From: Alphaproteobacteria bacterium UBA3650
GTDB lineage: Bacteria > Pseudomonadota > Alphaproteobacteria > CAAHEQ01 > UBA3637
NCBI GenBank assembly: GCA_002373815.1
Contig: DFKH01000045.1
Span: forward strand, 1 to 11,660
DNA: 11,660 nucleotides
Direction of reading: 5' to 3'
Shown: positions 1-6,497 of the stretch, one piece after another
Layout of the letters: each line of letters opens with the position of its first letter
How positions within the stretch are numbered: the stretch's first letter is position 1
Program-made: the position numbers and the translations under genes
The notes under the pieces: generated by a model
Databases searched by the model: none
Told to the model about the DNA's origin: nothing
Seen by the model: the letters and a program-made list of their open reading frames with translations, nothing else

Positions 1-1662
1 ACGACAACCACTTTCATCTTCCACATACCCAGCCTCAGTTGGACAACGACATGTTGTTGATCCAGCATCTGACACATAGTTTGTATCACAAGGTTTGCAC
101 TCTCCAGCCACTTCTTTTGTATTTGCAGAACAAGCCGTACAATTGATTCCATCCGTTGAAGTATAACCAGGATTACATTTTTGACAAGCGCTTCCAGCCG
201 TGGATGTCCAACCAGTTTGACAATCATCACATCCTGTTTTTGAACCATTCAACTCTTTTCCTGCTGGACATATATTACACGTATGATCAGTAATGTAACC
301 ATTTGTACAAACAACAGCTTCACACTGCGTATGTGTCGCATTTGCTATTTCATTATCACCACACATCTGGCATGTCGTTGCACCTTGACTTGAAATTTCA
401 TGTTCCCCACATAGGATACATTGACCGCCACTCATTTTATAACCCGCCTCACACAAACATTCAGTTTTTGATGAATTAGCAGATGCGTGACTTGGACAAG
501 CGGTACAAGTTGTCGCACCAGCAGCAGAAATAGAATTACCTTCACAAGTCACACATTCCGAACCACTCACTCGTGTACCAGCAGTACATTGCGAACAAGA
601 ACCTGCACCAATAGACCCAGCAGGAGACACAGATCCCGTTGGACACATCTTACAACCAACATTGGTCCCTCCCCAATAAGAATTTGCAGCACAACTTGTT
701 TTTAACACACAACTGCCACCTGCATCTAAATCATATGGTGCTGGACAATAACATTGACTAAGACTTGTTGATCCAATATTTGATTTCATATTCTCAGGAC
801 AAGCACTACAGTTTCCATTCATTCCATAATAATCAGCATTGCATACACAATCGCCAGCACTCGTAGAAGCCGCCGGAGCAGTAGAATTCGCCCCACAAAC
901 TTGGCAGCTTTCGCCATGACCAGTTGAATAACTATTGGCTGGACACGCCGTACAAGATCCAATTCCATCAGGATTTTCCTCACCTGCTGGACATTTCAAG
1001 CAATCATTTCCTGAAAGATATTCATTTGCTGAACATGTAATAGCCGTACATCCTTTTTGAGCATTGCCTGTAAAACCAGTAACACAAACACAAGCCCCCA
1101 AACTGCATACTGCATTATCACCACATTTCACACCAGCGCAGGGACCATCATGATCAGAACCACCACCGCCACCAGAAATACCGCCAGCAATTGCTGCCGC
1201 CCCTCCAGCCAAAACTGCGCCAACACCAACCATGGCCCAACCTTGAGCGCTTAAGCCCCAAAATGTATCCTCTACACCTGGAACAACCGTACTAGATGTC
1301 GGCTCCGCCACCGTTGTCGGATACTGAGAGCGATAGGCTTTTAAAAATTCTTCTCTATCTTCCATCGGAATACGTTTCATGCAATCATGTGATGTTGAAG
1401 CCCCTAAACTTTGTAAAATCCTGAATGATTGAGGATCCTTTTCAAGAACAGCCTGACATAAAGCTGTATTACCGTATTGATCTTGCACATCTAAAGAATA
1501 TCCTGACCGCTGCATTTGTTGCAACGTCCTCACAGCTCCTTTCTTAGCTAATTGTGCCACAATAATGCGTGGATTACCATTGAGAACAACCTGTTGAGCC
1601 ATCGCTGTATGTTGACCAATCAATCCCAAACACACAAGAAAATATGCAATTCTTTTAAACAT
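1..1662 (-). CDS. Large secreted Cys-rich repeat protein with ankyrin-like N-terminus (C-terminus beyond window)
   Basis: The reading frame is open for 554 codons from the ATG at 1660-1662 to the left edge with no stop, so the 3' end is missing. The start follows AAGGGGG with a short spacer. Residues 1-22 look like a signal peptide (Lys/Arg, hydrophobic core, cleavage near AMA-Q). Residues 56-90 resemble an ankyrin repeat (DVQDQYGNTAL core, ending in LQSLGA). A Pro/Ser/Thr/Val linker (115-130) leads to a Gly/Ala-rich hydrophobic stretch (about 143-163) and a GGGGG hinge. From residue 175 on there are 50 cysteines in 380 residues, about fifteen as CxxC pairs every 14-16 residues, with CPAG and CPAN motifs. 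This recalls the eukaryotic-like GCC2/GCC3, TNFR or EGF-like folds. I infer a disulfide-stabilised envelope or surface protein, perhaps for host contact; no enzyme motif is visible. It is transcribed divergently from cstA. The repeat architecture is clear; the function is unknown. Confidence 0.85.
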   Translation of the reverse strand, partial: MFKRIAYFLVCLGLIGQHTAMAQQVVLNGNPRIIVAQLAKKGAVRTLQQMQRSGYSLDVQDQYGNTALCQAVLEKDPQSFRILQSLGASTSHDCMKRIPMEDREEFLKAYRSQYPTTVAEPTSSTVVPGVEDTFWGLSAQGWAMVGVGAVLAGGAAAIAGGISGGGGGSDHDGPCAGVKCGDNAVCSLGACVCVTGFTGNAQKGCTAITCSANEYLSGNDCLKCPAGEENPDGIGSCTACPANSYSTGHGESCQVCGANSTAPAASTSAGDCVCNADYYGMNGNCSACPENMKSNIGSTSLSQCYCPAPYDLDAGGSCVLKTSCAANSYWGGTNVGCKMCPTGSVSPAGSIGAGSCSQCTAGTRVSGSECVTCEGNSISAAGATTCTACPSHASANSSKTECLCEAGYKMSGGQCILCGEHEISSQGATTCQMCGDNEIANATHTQCEAVVCTNGYITDHTCNICPAGKELNGSKTGCDDCQTGWTSTAGSACQKCNPGYTSTDGINCTACSANTKEVAGECKPCDTNYVSDAGSTTCRCPTEAGYVEDESGCR

Positions 1663-1693
1663 AGCACCCCCTTAAATACATACTTATGCGACA

Positions 1694-1722
1694 AGTAAAA
1701 CAAAAATATTGTACTATGTCAA
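1694..1722 (-). promoter_or_regulatory. Probable sigma70-type promoter of the Cys-rich protein gene
   Basis: Read on the minus strand there is a perfect -35 TTGACA (1717-1722), a 17-nt spacer and a -10 TTTACT (1694-1699, 4 of 6 matches to TATAAT). Transcription would start about 25 nt upstream of the ATG at 1662, just far enough to include the AAGGGGG ribosome site. The -10 is weak, so this rests mainly on the -35 and the geometry. Confidence 0.5.
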
Positions 1723-1807
1723 GATATTTTACATAAAAAAATACACACATTTACAAAATCATACAAAATTAACCCTATTCTAAATGTTTTGAAGATCACT
1801 ACTAATC

Positions 1808-1836
1808 TTGACAAATAAAACAATAAACGGTAACAT
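1808..1836 (+). promoter_or_regulatory. Probable sigma70-type promoter of cstA
   Basis: A perfect -35 TTGACA (1808-1813) is followed by a 17-nt spacer and -10 TAACAT (1831-1836, 4 of 6 matches). The expected start near 1843 gives a leader of about 23 nt. An AAAGG ribosome site (1855-1859) sits 6 nt before the cstA ATG. This promoter faces away from that of the Cys-rich gene, with about 85 bp between the two -35 boxes. Confidence 0.6.
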
Positions 1837-1865
1837 AGTGCATATTTACTTATGAAAGGCGGCAC

Positions 1866-3269
1866 ATGATCTTATTTTTCTTGGCATGTTTAACGTTGAT
1901 TTTGGGCTATGTTGTCTATGGAGCTTTTGTTGAAAAAGTATGGGGCATCACAAACGCAAAAACCCCTGCTCTGCAGCATCCAGATGGGGTAGATTACATT
2001 CCCATGCCGACAACAAAGGCCTTTCTAGTTCAATTTTTAAATATCGCAGGCTTAGGTCCTGTGTTTGGCGCACTGTTGGGAGCAATCTACGGCCCAGTCT
2101 GCTTGTTATGGATTGTATTTGGTTGCATTTTCGCAGGCGCTGTACATGATTATTTATCAGGCATGCTTTCGTTAAAACATGATGGAAAATCGCTCATATT
2201 CCTGATGGAAACATATTTCGGAAAACGTACAAAGTACATTGCTTTGTTCTTATTAGTATCTATGCTTTTACTGGTTGGTGCTATCTTTGCCAAAAGCCCC
2301 GCCAGCATGATTGCAAAACTGAGTCACACATCCGTTTGGATTTGGCTTAGTGTCATTTTTGGATATTATTTTATTGCAACATTACTCCCCATTGACAAGC
2401 TGATTGGACGTTTTTATCCTTTGTTTGCTTTATGTTTATTAGTATCAAGCGTACTGTTGATTGGCATTTTATTCACAAAAGATGTACCCCTTTTTTTAAA
2501 TTTCGATCTAGCAAACCATCACCCAAACGGATTACCCTTATTTCCATTGATTTTTGTCACGATTGCTTGCGGTGCGATCAGCGGTTTTCACGCCACACAA
2601 TCTCCTATGATAGCTCGGTGTTTAACCAACCAAAAATATGGTCGTCCCGTCTTTTATGGCGCCATGATTTTGGAAGGGATTGTCGCACTTATTTGGGCCA
2701 CATTGGGTATGTGTTTCTATGAAAACAGCTCAGCGTTATTGACAGCCGTTAATCAAGTGGATACTGGTGGCGTTGTTTCCCAAATTTCCCAAGGATTATT
2801 GGGACAATATGGTGGTCTGATTACCATTGCCTCTGTCATTATTTTAGCCATTACAACGGGTGATACATGTTTCCGTTCTGCACGCCTTTCTTTGGCTGAT
2901 TTTTTAAAAATTTCGCAAGATAAATTGCCTGCTCGCTTAGCATTAACACTCCTTATTTTAACAGGCGGCGTCATTTTATCACTCATCAACGTCTCAACGA
3001 TTTGGCGTTATTTTGGTTGGTTTAATCAAACCCTTGCCATGTTCACCCTATGGCTTGCAACCGTATATTTATATAAAGCTAAAAAGTGTTTTTGGATTTC
3101 ATTGTTCCCAGCTAGCTTTATGACGGGTGTTTCCTGTGCCTATATTGCTTATGATAAATTGTTCTTAAATTTAGGAAGCATCCCAGCTCATTGGGTTGGT
3201 TTCATCACAATACTCATTTCCTTTTTGGGCTTTTTATTGATTGCCCCAAAAACAATTAAGCGGCCATGA
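1866..3269 (+). CDS. cstA: CstA-family carbon starvation / pyruvate-type transporter, short form
   Basis: The 467-residue protein is almost entirely hydrophobic, with many membrane segments (for example 1-20, 52-74, 78-96, 124-142, 156-175, 183-203, 223-242, 315-332, 358-376, 386-403 and 440-460). Family landmarks are NIAGLGPVFGALLGAIYGP (59-77), AVHDYLSGMLSLKHDGKSL (92-110), ISGFHATQSPMIAR (238-251), TTGDTCFRSARLSLADF (330-346) and WRYFGWFNQTLA (380-391). The Escherichia coli members CstA and BtsT (about 700 residues) take up pyruvate or are induced on carbon limitation. This copy is about two-thirds as long and matches the short form that lacks the extra C-terminal part. It starts at the ATG preceded by AAAGG and has its own promoter. 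No LytS/LytR-type regulator lies nearby. Family assignment is firm; the substrate is inferred. Confidence 0.9.
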   Translation: MILFFLACLTLILGYVVYGAFVEKVWGITNAKTPALQHPDGVDYIPMPTTKAFLVQFLNIAGLGPVFGALLGAIYGPVCLLWIVFGCIFAGAVHDYLSGMLSLKHDGKSLIFLMETYFGKRTKYIALFLLVSMLLLVGAIFAKSPASMIAKLSHTSVWIWLSVIFGYYFIATLLPIDKLIGRFYPLFALCLLVSSVLLIGILFTKDVPLFLNFDLANHHPNGLPLFPLIFVTIACGAISGFHATQSPMIARCLTNQKYGRPVFYGAMILEGIVALIWATLGMCFYENSSALLTAVNQVDTGGVVSQISQGLLGQYGGLITIASVIILAITTGDTCFRSARLSLADFLKISQDKLPARLALTLLILTGGVILSLINVSTIWRYFGWFNQTLAMFTLWLATVYLYKAKKCFWISLFPASFMTGVSCAYIAYDKLFLNLGSIPAHWVGFITILISFLGFLLIAPKTIKRP

Positions 3270-3277
3270 TTTTTTCC

Positions 3278-3306
3278 TTGCTTTTTGTGAAAAAATATGC
3301 TATATA
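3278..3306 (+). promoter_or_regulatory. Probable extended -10 promoter of tig-clpP
   Basis: -35 TTGCTT (3278-3283), a 17-nt spacer ending in TGC (3298-3300), then -10 TATATA (3301-3306). The TGC directly before the -10 is an extended -10 element. It begins 8 nt after the cstA stop codon and no hairpin terminator is visible between them, so read-through from cstA is possible. The predicted leader is about 30 nt, with AAGGA at 3331-3335 as the ribosome site. Confidence 0.6.
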
Positions 3307-3342
3307 AGAGAACATTATTTTAACAAACAAAAGGATTAGAAA

Positions 3343-4659
3343 ATGTCAAAACTTGCACAAACTTTAAAAATTAAAATTCCTGCCAAAACATTTGCGGATA
3401 AAATGACGACGCGCTTGGAACAAATCCAAAAAGAAGCTAAGATTCAAGGTTTCCGTCCTGGCAAAGCCCCATTGGAAATGATTCGTCAAAAATACGAAAA
3501 CGCAGTAAAAGGCGAAGTATTGGATGACTTAGTGAACGAGGAAGTTACCAAAGAATTAAAGGCAAAAGATATGCGTCCTGCTATGCGTCCAAATGTCAAA
3601 ATGGATAAATTTGAAGAGGGCAAAGATATTACGTTGACAGTTGAATTTGAAGCACTTCCAAAAATCAAAGTGAATCCTTTTGACAAAATTAAAATTGATC
3701 GCATGAATGCAATGGCTGGCGATAAAGAAGTCCAAGATGCTTTGGATAAATTGGCTGCCACAAAGAAAACAACAGAACCTGTGGAAGAAAAACGTGCAAC
3801 TAAAAAAGGTGATGTTGTGGTCATTGACTTTATCGGTTCTATTGATGGCAAAGAATTCAAAGGTGGTTCAGGCAAAGGTTATTACCTAGATCTCGGTTCC
3901 AACACCTTCATTCCAGGATTTGAAGATCAATTGATGGGTAAAAATGTGGGTGACAGCGTGGATGTCAATGTCACTTTCCCTGAAAATTATCACGCCAAAG
4001 ATTTGGCTGGTAAAAAAGCATTATTCAAGACAGATATCAAAGAATTGCGTGCTTGGAAAGGTCCTGAAATCAACGATGAATTTGCAAAACAATTCGGACT
4101 CGAAAATTTGGCAAAATTAAAAGAAGCACTCAAAACAGAATTGGATAAAGAATACACCCGAGTAGCGCGTATGCACGCCAAACGTGCCTTATTGGATGCT
4201 TTGGCCGACGAATATAATTTTGATATTCCAGAAGGCATGGTTGATGCCGAATTCAAGGGCATCTGGGCTCAATATGAGCAAGCCAAAAAAGCTGGACAAT
4301 TGGATGAAGATGATAAGAAAAAGTCCGAAGACGCCTTGAAAAAAGAGTATCGTGGTATTGCCGAACGTCGTGTGCGCTTAGGACTTTTGTTGGCACAAAT
4401 TGCCGATGAAAATAAAGTGCAAGTTACCCAAGAAGACATGCAAAATGCCTTGATGACCGAAACTCGTCGTTATCCTGGTCAAGAACAACAGGTATTTGAA
4501 TACTACACCAAGAATCCTCAAGCAATGGACGCCTTGCGTGCGCCTGTATTTGAAGAAAAAATTGTTGATTTCTTGCTTGGCAAAATAAAAGTGACAGAAA
4601 AACCAGTCACAGTAGCCGATCTGTACGCTTTTGATCCTGATAAAAAATCAAAGAAATAG
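3343..4659 (+). CDS. tig: Trigger factor, ribosome-bound chaperone and peptidyl-prolyl isomerase
   Basis: Trigger factor docks at the ribosomal exit tunnel and shelters nascent chains. The 438-residue length is normal for the family (E. coli 432). The N-terminal domain carries the ribosome-binding signature GFRPGKAP at 36-43. The FKBP-type isomerase domain spans about 152-235 (GDVVVIDFIGSIDGKEFKGG and IPGFEDQLMGKNVGD are typical). The Lys/Glu-rich helical C-terminal cradle fills 240-438 and ends in a basic KKSKK tail. The ribosome loop lies about 7 residues closer to the N-terminus than in E. coli, because the protein starts at what is usually the second strand. An upstream start is excluded by an in-frame TAG at 3337-3339, and AAGGA lies 7 nt before the ATG. 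It forms an operon with clpP. Confidence 0.97.
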   Translation: MSKLAQTLKIKIPAKTFADKMTTRLEQIQKEAKIQGFRPGKAPLEMIRQKYENAVKGEVLDDLVNEEVTKELKAKDMRPAMRPNVKMDKFEEGKDITLTVEFEALPKIKVNPFDKIKIDRMNAMAGDKEVQDALDKLAATKKTTEPVEEKRATKKGDVVVIDFIGSIDGKEFKGGSGKGYYLDLGSNTFIPGFEDQLMGKNVGDSVDVNVTFPENYHAKDLAGKKALFKTDIKELRAWKGPEINDEFAKQFGLENLAKLKEALKTELDKEYTRVARMHAKRALLDALADEYNFDIPEGMVDAEFKGIWAQYEQAKKAGQLDEDDKKKSEDALKKEYRGIAERRVRLGLLLAQIADENKVQVTQEDMQNALMTETRRYPGQEQQVFEYYTKNPQAMDALRAPVFEEKIVDFLLGKIKVTEKPVTVADLYAFDPDKKSKK

Positions 4660-4663
4660 GAGG
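4657..4663 (+). promoter_or_regulatory. clpP ribosome-binding site overlapping the tig stop codon
   Basis: TAGGAGG begins with the tig stop TAG itself and lies 4 nt before the clpP ATG. Ribosomes ending tig therefore sit on the clpP Shine-Dalgarno, which suggests translational coupling of the two genes. Confidence 0.75.
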
Positions 4664-4667
4664 CCAA

Positions 4668-5264
4668 ATGGAAGTCAAGGACAATACATTGGTACCAACC
4701 GTTATTGAAACAACGGGACGTGGGGAGCGTGCTTTTGATATTTACTCTCGTCTTTTGAAAGAACGCATTGTGTTTTTGACGGGTGAAGTAAATGACGAAG
4801 TGGCCAGTCTAATTTGCGCCCAATTATTGTTCTTGGAGGCCGAAAATCCAGAAAAAGAAATCAGCTTTTATATCAACTCCCCAGGTGGTGTTGTGACGGC
4901 TGGTTTGGCTATTTTGGACACCATGAATTACATCAAATGCCCTGTATCTACTGTGTGTATGGGGCAAGCATGCAGCATGGGATCTTTGCTTTTAACATGC
5001 GGCGAAAAGGGACGGCGTTTTGCCCTGCCAAATGCCCGCGTTATGATTCACCAACCTAGCGGTGGATTCCAAGGTCAAGCAACCGACATTGAAATTCATG
5101 CCAAAGAAATTTTGGCCATCAAAAAGCGCTTAAATCAAATCTATGTGGAACAAACAGGTCAACCTCTAAAAACGATTGAAGCCGCCATGGAACGCGATAA
5201 TTTCATGACTGCCGAAGAAGCATTGAAATTTGGCCTCATAGACGCTGTGGTCACAAAAAAATAG
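4668..5264 (+). CDS. clpP: ATP-dependent Clp protease proteolytic subunit
   Basis: ClpP is the serine peptidase that forms a two-ring barrel and degrades proteins fed in by ClpX or ClpA. The protein has 198 residues, a normal length. The triad is Ser103 (in GQACSMGSLLL), His128 (in RVMIHQPSGG) and Asp177 (in MERDNF). The 25- and 49-residue spacings equal those of the E. coli enzyme. INSPGG (69-74) forms the oxyanion-side loop, and GGFQGQATDIEIHA (132-145) is the handle region. A cysteine (C102) precedes the catalytic serine where many homologues have alanine. The gene starts 8 nt after tig. Unlike many proteobacterial loci, no clpX or lon follows: the next gene is an efflux adaptor with its own promoter. 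Confidence 0.98.
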   Translation: MEVKDNTLVPTVIETTGRGERAFDIYSRLLKERIVFLTGEVNDEVASLICAQLLFLEAENPEKEISFYINSPGGVVTAGLAILDTMNYIKCPVSTVCMGQACSMGSLLLTCGEKGRRFALPNARVMIHQPSGGFQGQATDIEIHAKEILAIKKRLNQIYVEQTGQPLKTIEAAMERDNFMTAEEALKFGLIDAVVTKK

Positions 5265-5274
5265 TTTTGCTTTT

Positions 5275-5299
5275 AATGCATTTTATGCTTGCATTTTTT
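5275..5299 (+). terminator. Weak candidate terminator after clpP
   Basis: The inverted repeat AATGCA (5275-5280) and TGCATT (5290-5295) encloses a 9-nt loop and runs into a T tract (5294-5299). The stem is short and AT-rich, so termination would be inefficient. The right arm is also the -35 box of the next promoter. It could be chance in AT-rich DNA. Confidence 0.3.
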
Positions 5300-5317
5300 C
5301 TTACTTCGTGCTAGGTT
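5289..5317 (+). promoter_or_regulatory. Probable extended -10 promoter of the efflux adaptor-pump operon
   Basis: -35 TTGCAT (5289-5294), a 17-nt spacer ending in TGC (5309-5311), then a poor -10 TAGGTT (5312-5317, 3 of 6). The TGC and the exact spacing match the tig and DUF362 promoters, which is the main support. The TTG of the -35 box also opens the reading frame upstream of the adaptor; it is a promoter element rather than a start codon. Confidence 0.5.
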
Positions 5318-5330
5318 AAAGGATACAAAC

Positions 5331-5336
5331 GGGGAG
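5331..5336 (+). promoter_or_regulatory. Ribosome-binding site fixing the adaptor start
   Basis: GGGGAG lies 6 nt before the ATG at 5343. The frame is open 18 codons further up to a TTG at 5289, but that codon has no ribosome site and lies in the -35 box, so 5343 is the start. Confidence 0.75.
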
Positions 5337-5342
5337 TATTTT

Positions 5343-6497
5343 ATGAAAAAATCAATTTTAAAAATTATCGGTATTGTATTAGTTTTAGGTCTTATCTTTT
5401 ATTTATTTTTTTATTACGGAGCAAAATTTGGGGCCGAAAAAGCTGTCCAAGCTATGCGTGCCCAAGTTCAAACGCCTTATGTTCGCGTTGGGAAGCCAAC
5501 AACTCAAGAAATGCAAAGCAATACGCGTTTTATTGCCCTTGTCAAACCATTGAATGCAGTAGATGTTAAAACACAAGTTGCGGGAACAATCCAAGAAGTT
5601 GCTTTTACCGATGGTCAATACGTTCATGAAGGCGATATTCTTTTTATTATTGAACAAGATCGATACAAAGCAAATGTATCTTCTGCAAAAGCGATCTTAG
5701 CAAAAGCAGAGGCAGATTTAAAGCAAGTAAAAAGTGACTATAAGCGCCAAAAAGAATTACATCGGACAAAAGATATTTCTACGGCTGATTTAGAAAAATC
5801 AGAAAGTCGTATGGCGCAAGCAGAAGCTGCTGTTGAACAAGCAAAAGCAGCCTTAGAATTGGCTGAGTTTGATTTTAATCATACGGTCATTACAGCCCCA
5901 ATTGATGGGCGAATCGGACAGGTTTTAATCACAAAAGGAAACTACGTTGATTTAGCAACACCCGCATTAGCACGCATTGTTCAAACGACTCCCGTTAAAG
6001 TCACTTTTGCGCTAAGTGATAAAGAAAACTTGGCCATGCGAAAAATGTTAAATACAACTGGCACTCCCAACGATCGTCCAAATCTAAAAATTGAATTAAG
6101 TGATAAATCAGTTTTACCACTCCCAAGCGATCGTATTTTCTTAGACAATGAAATGGACCCTGCAACAGCAACGATTTCTTTGTATGCAGAGTATGATAAC
6201 GCAGATGAATTATTAGTTCCAAATAATCATGTCACTATTTTGTGGAATTCAAACGAGCAAAAGCCAGCCATTTTTGTTCCTCAAACAGCTGTTTATAATG
6301 ATGCCAATGGCTCATATGTCATGTTGACAAAACCAGATAACACCGTTGTACAACGGTATATTAAAACAGGTAAGACTTTAGAAAATGCCATTGAGGTTGA
6401 AAGTGGCTTATCCACAGAAGATACCATCGTTTTATCTGGAGGACAAAAGTTACATAATGGACAATCAATTCATGTCATTACAACGGAGGAAAAATAA
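5343..6497 (+). CDS. RND efflux periplasmic adaptor subunit (HlyD/AcrA-like membrane fusion protein)
   Basis: The adaptor bridges the inner-membrane RND pump and the outer-membrane channel. From the ATG at 5343 it has 384 residues. Residues 5-25 form one hydrophobic N-terminal segment with no lipobox cysteine, so it is membrane-anchored or secreted rather than an AcrA-style lipoprotein. The barrel-sandwich halves are at about 66-106 (AVDVKTQVAGTIQEVAFTDG, EGDILFIIEQDRY) and 179-213 (TVITAPIDGRIGQV, NYVDLATPALARIV). They flank an Ala/Lys/Glu-rich coiled-coil hairpin (110-176). The beta-barrel (217-300) and membrane-proximal domain (305-384) follow, the latter with IFVPQTAVY and VLSGGQKLHNGQ. 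Its TAA shares one base with the ATG of the pump gene, so the two are co-translated. No regulator gene is adjacent. The substrate cannot be told from the sequence. Confidence 0.95.
   Translation: MKKSILKIIGIVLVLGLIFYLFFYYGAKFGAEKAVQAMRAQVQTPYVRVGKPTTQEMQSNTRFIALVKPLNAVDVKTQVAGTIQEVAFTDGQYVHEGDILFIIEQDRYKANVSSAKAILAKAEADLKQVKSDYKRQKELHRTKDISTADLEKSESRMAQAEAAVEQAKAALELAEFDFNHTVITAPIDGRIGQVLITKGNYVDLATPALARIVQTTPVKVTFALSDKENLAMRKMLNTTGTPNDRPNLKIELSDKSVLPLPSDRIFLDNEMDPATATISLYAEYDNADELLVPNNHVTILWNSNEQKPAIFVPQTAVYNDANGSYVMLTKPDNTVVQRYIKTGKTLENAIEVESGLSTEDTIVLSGGQKLHNGQSIHVITTEEK

Noticed and set aside
1..1140. Possible DNA-level tandem repeat or CRISPR array in the left region
   Set aside because: The periodicity is at protein level (CxxC every 14-16 residues). 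The DNA copies vary in sequence and spacing, with no identical repeats or unique spacers.
487..1254. Open frames on the plus strand rich in Thr and Ser (487-705, 1057-1254)
   Set aside because: They are antisense shadows of the Cys-rich repeat gene: the Cys and Gly codons of the minus strand read as Thr, Ser and similar codons on the other strand. No ribosome site or family match.
3277..3305. Heat-shock (RpoH-type) promoter before tig, suggested by CTTG and CTATAT
   Set aside because: The gap between CTTG and the -10 part is 19 nt, longer than the usual RpoH spacing, and the extended -10 sigma70 reading fits better and recurs at two other genes.
2753..4262. Minus-strand open frames inside cstA and tig (2753-2989, 3486-3875, 3990-4262)
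   Set aside because: They lie fully antisense to well-recognised genes, have no ribosome sites and no recognisable protein features.
5289..5342. TTG start giving the adaptor 18 extra residues
   Set aside because: No ribosome site precedes it, the added residues are not a plausible signal sequence start, and the TTG belongs to the -35 box. The ATG at 5343 has GGGGAG.
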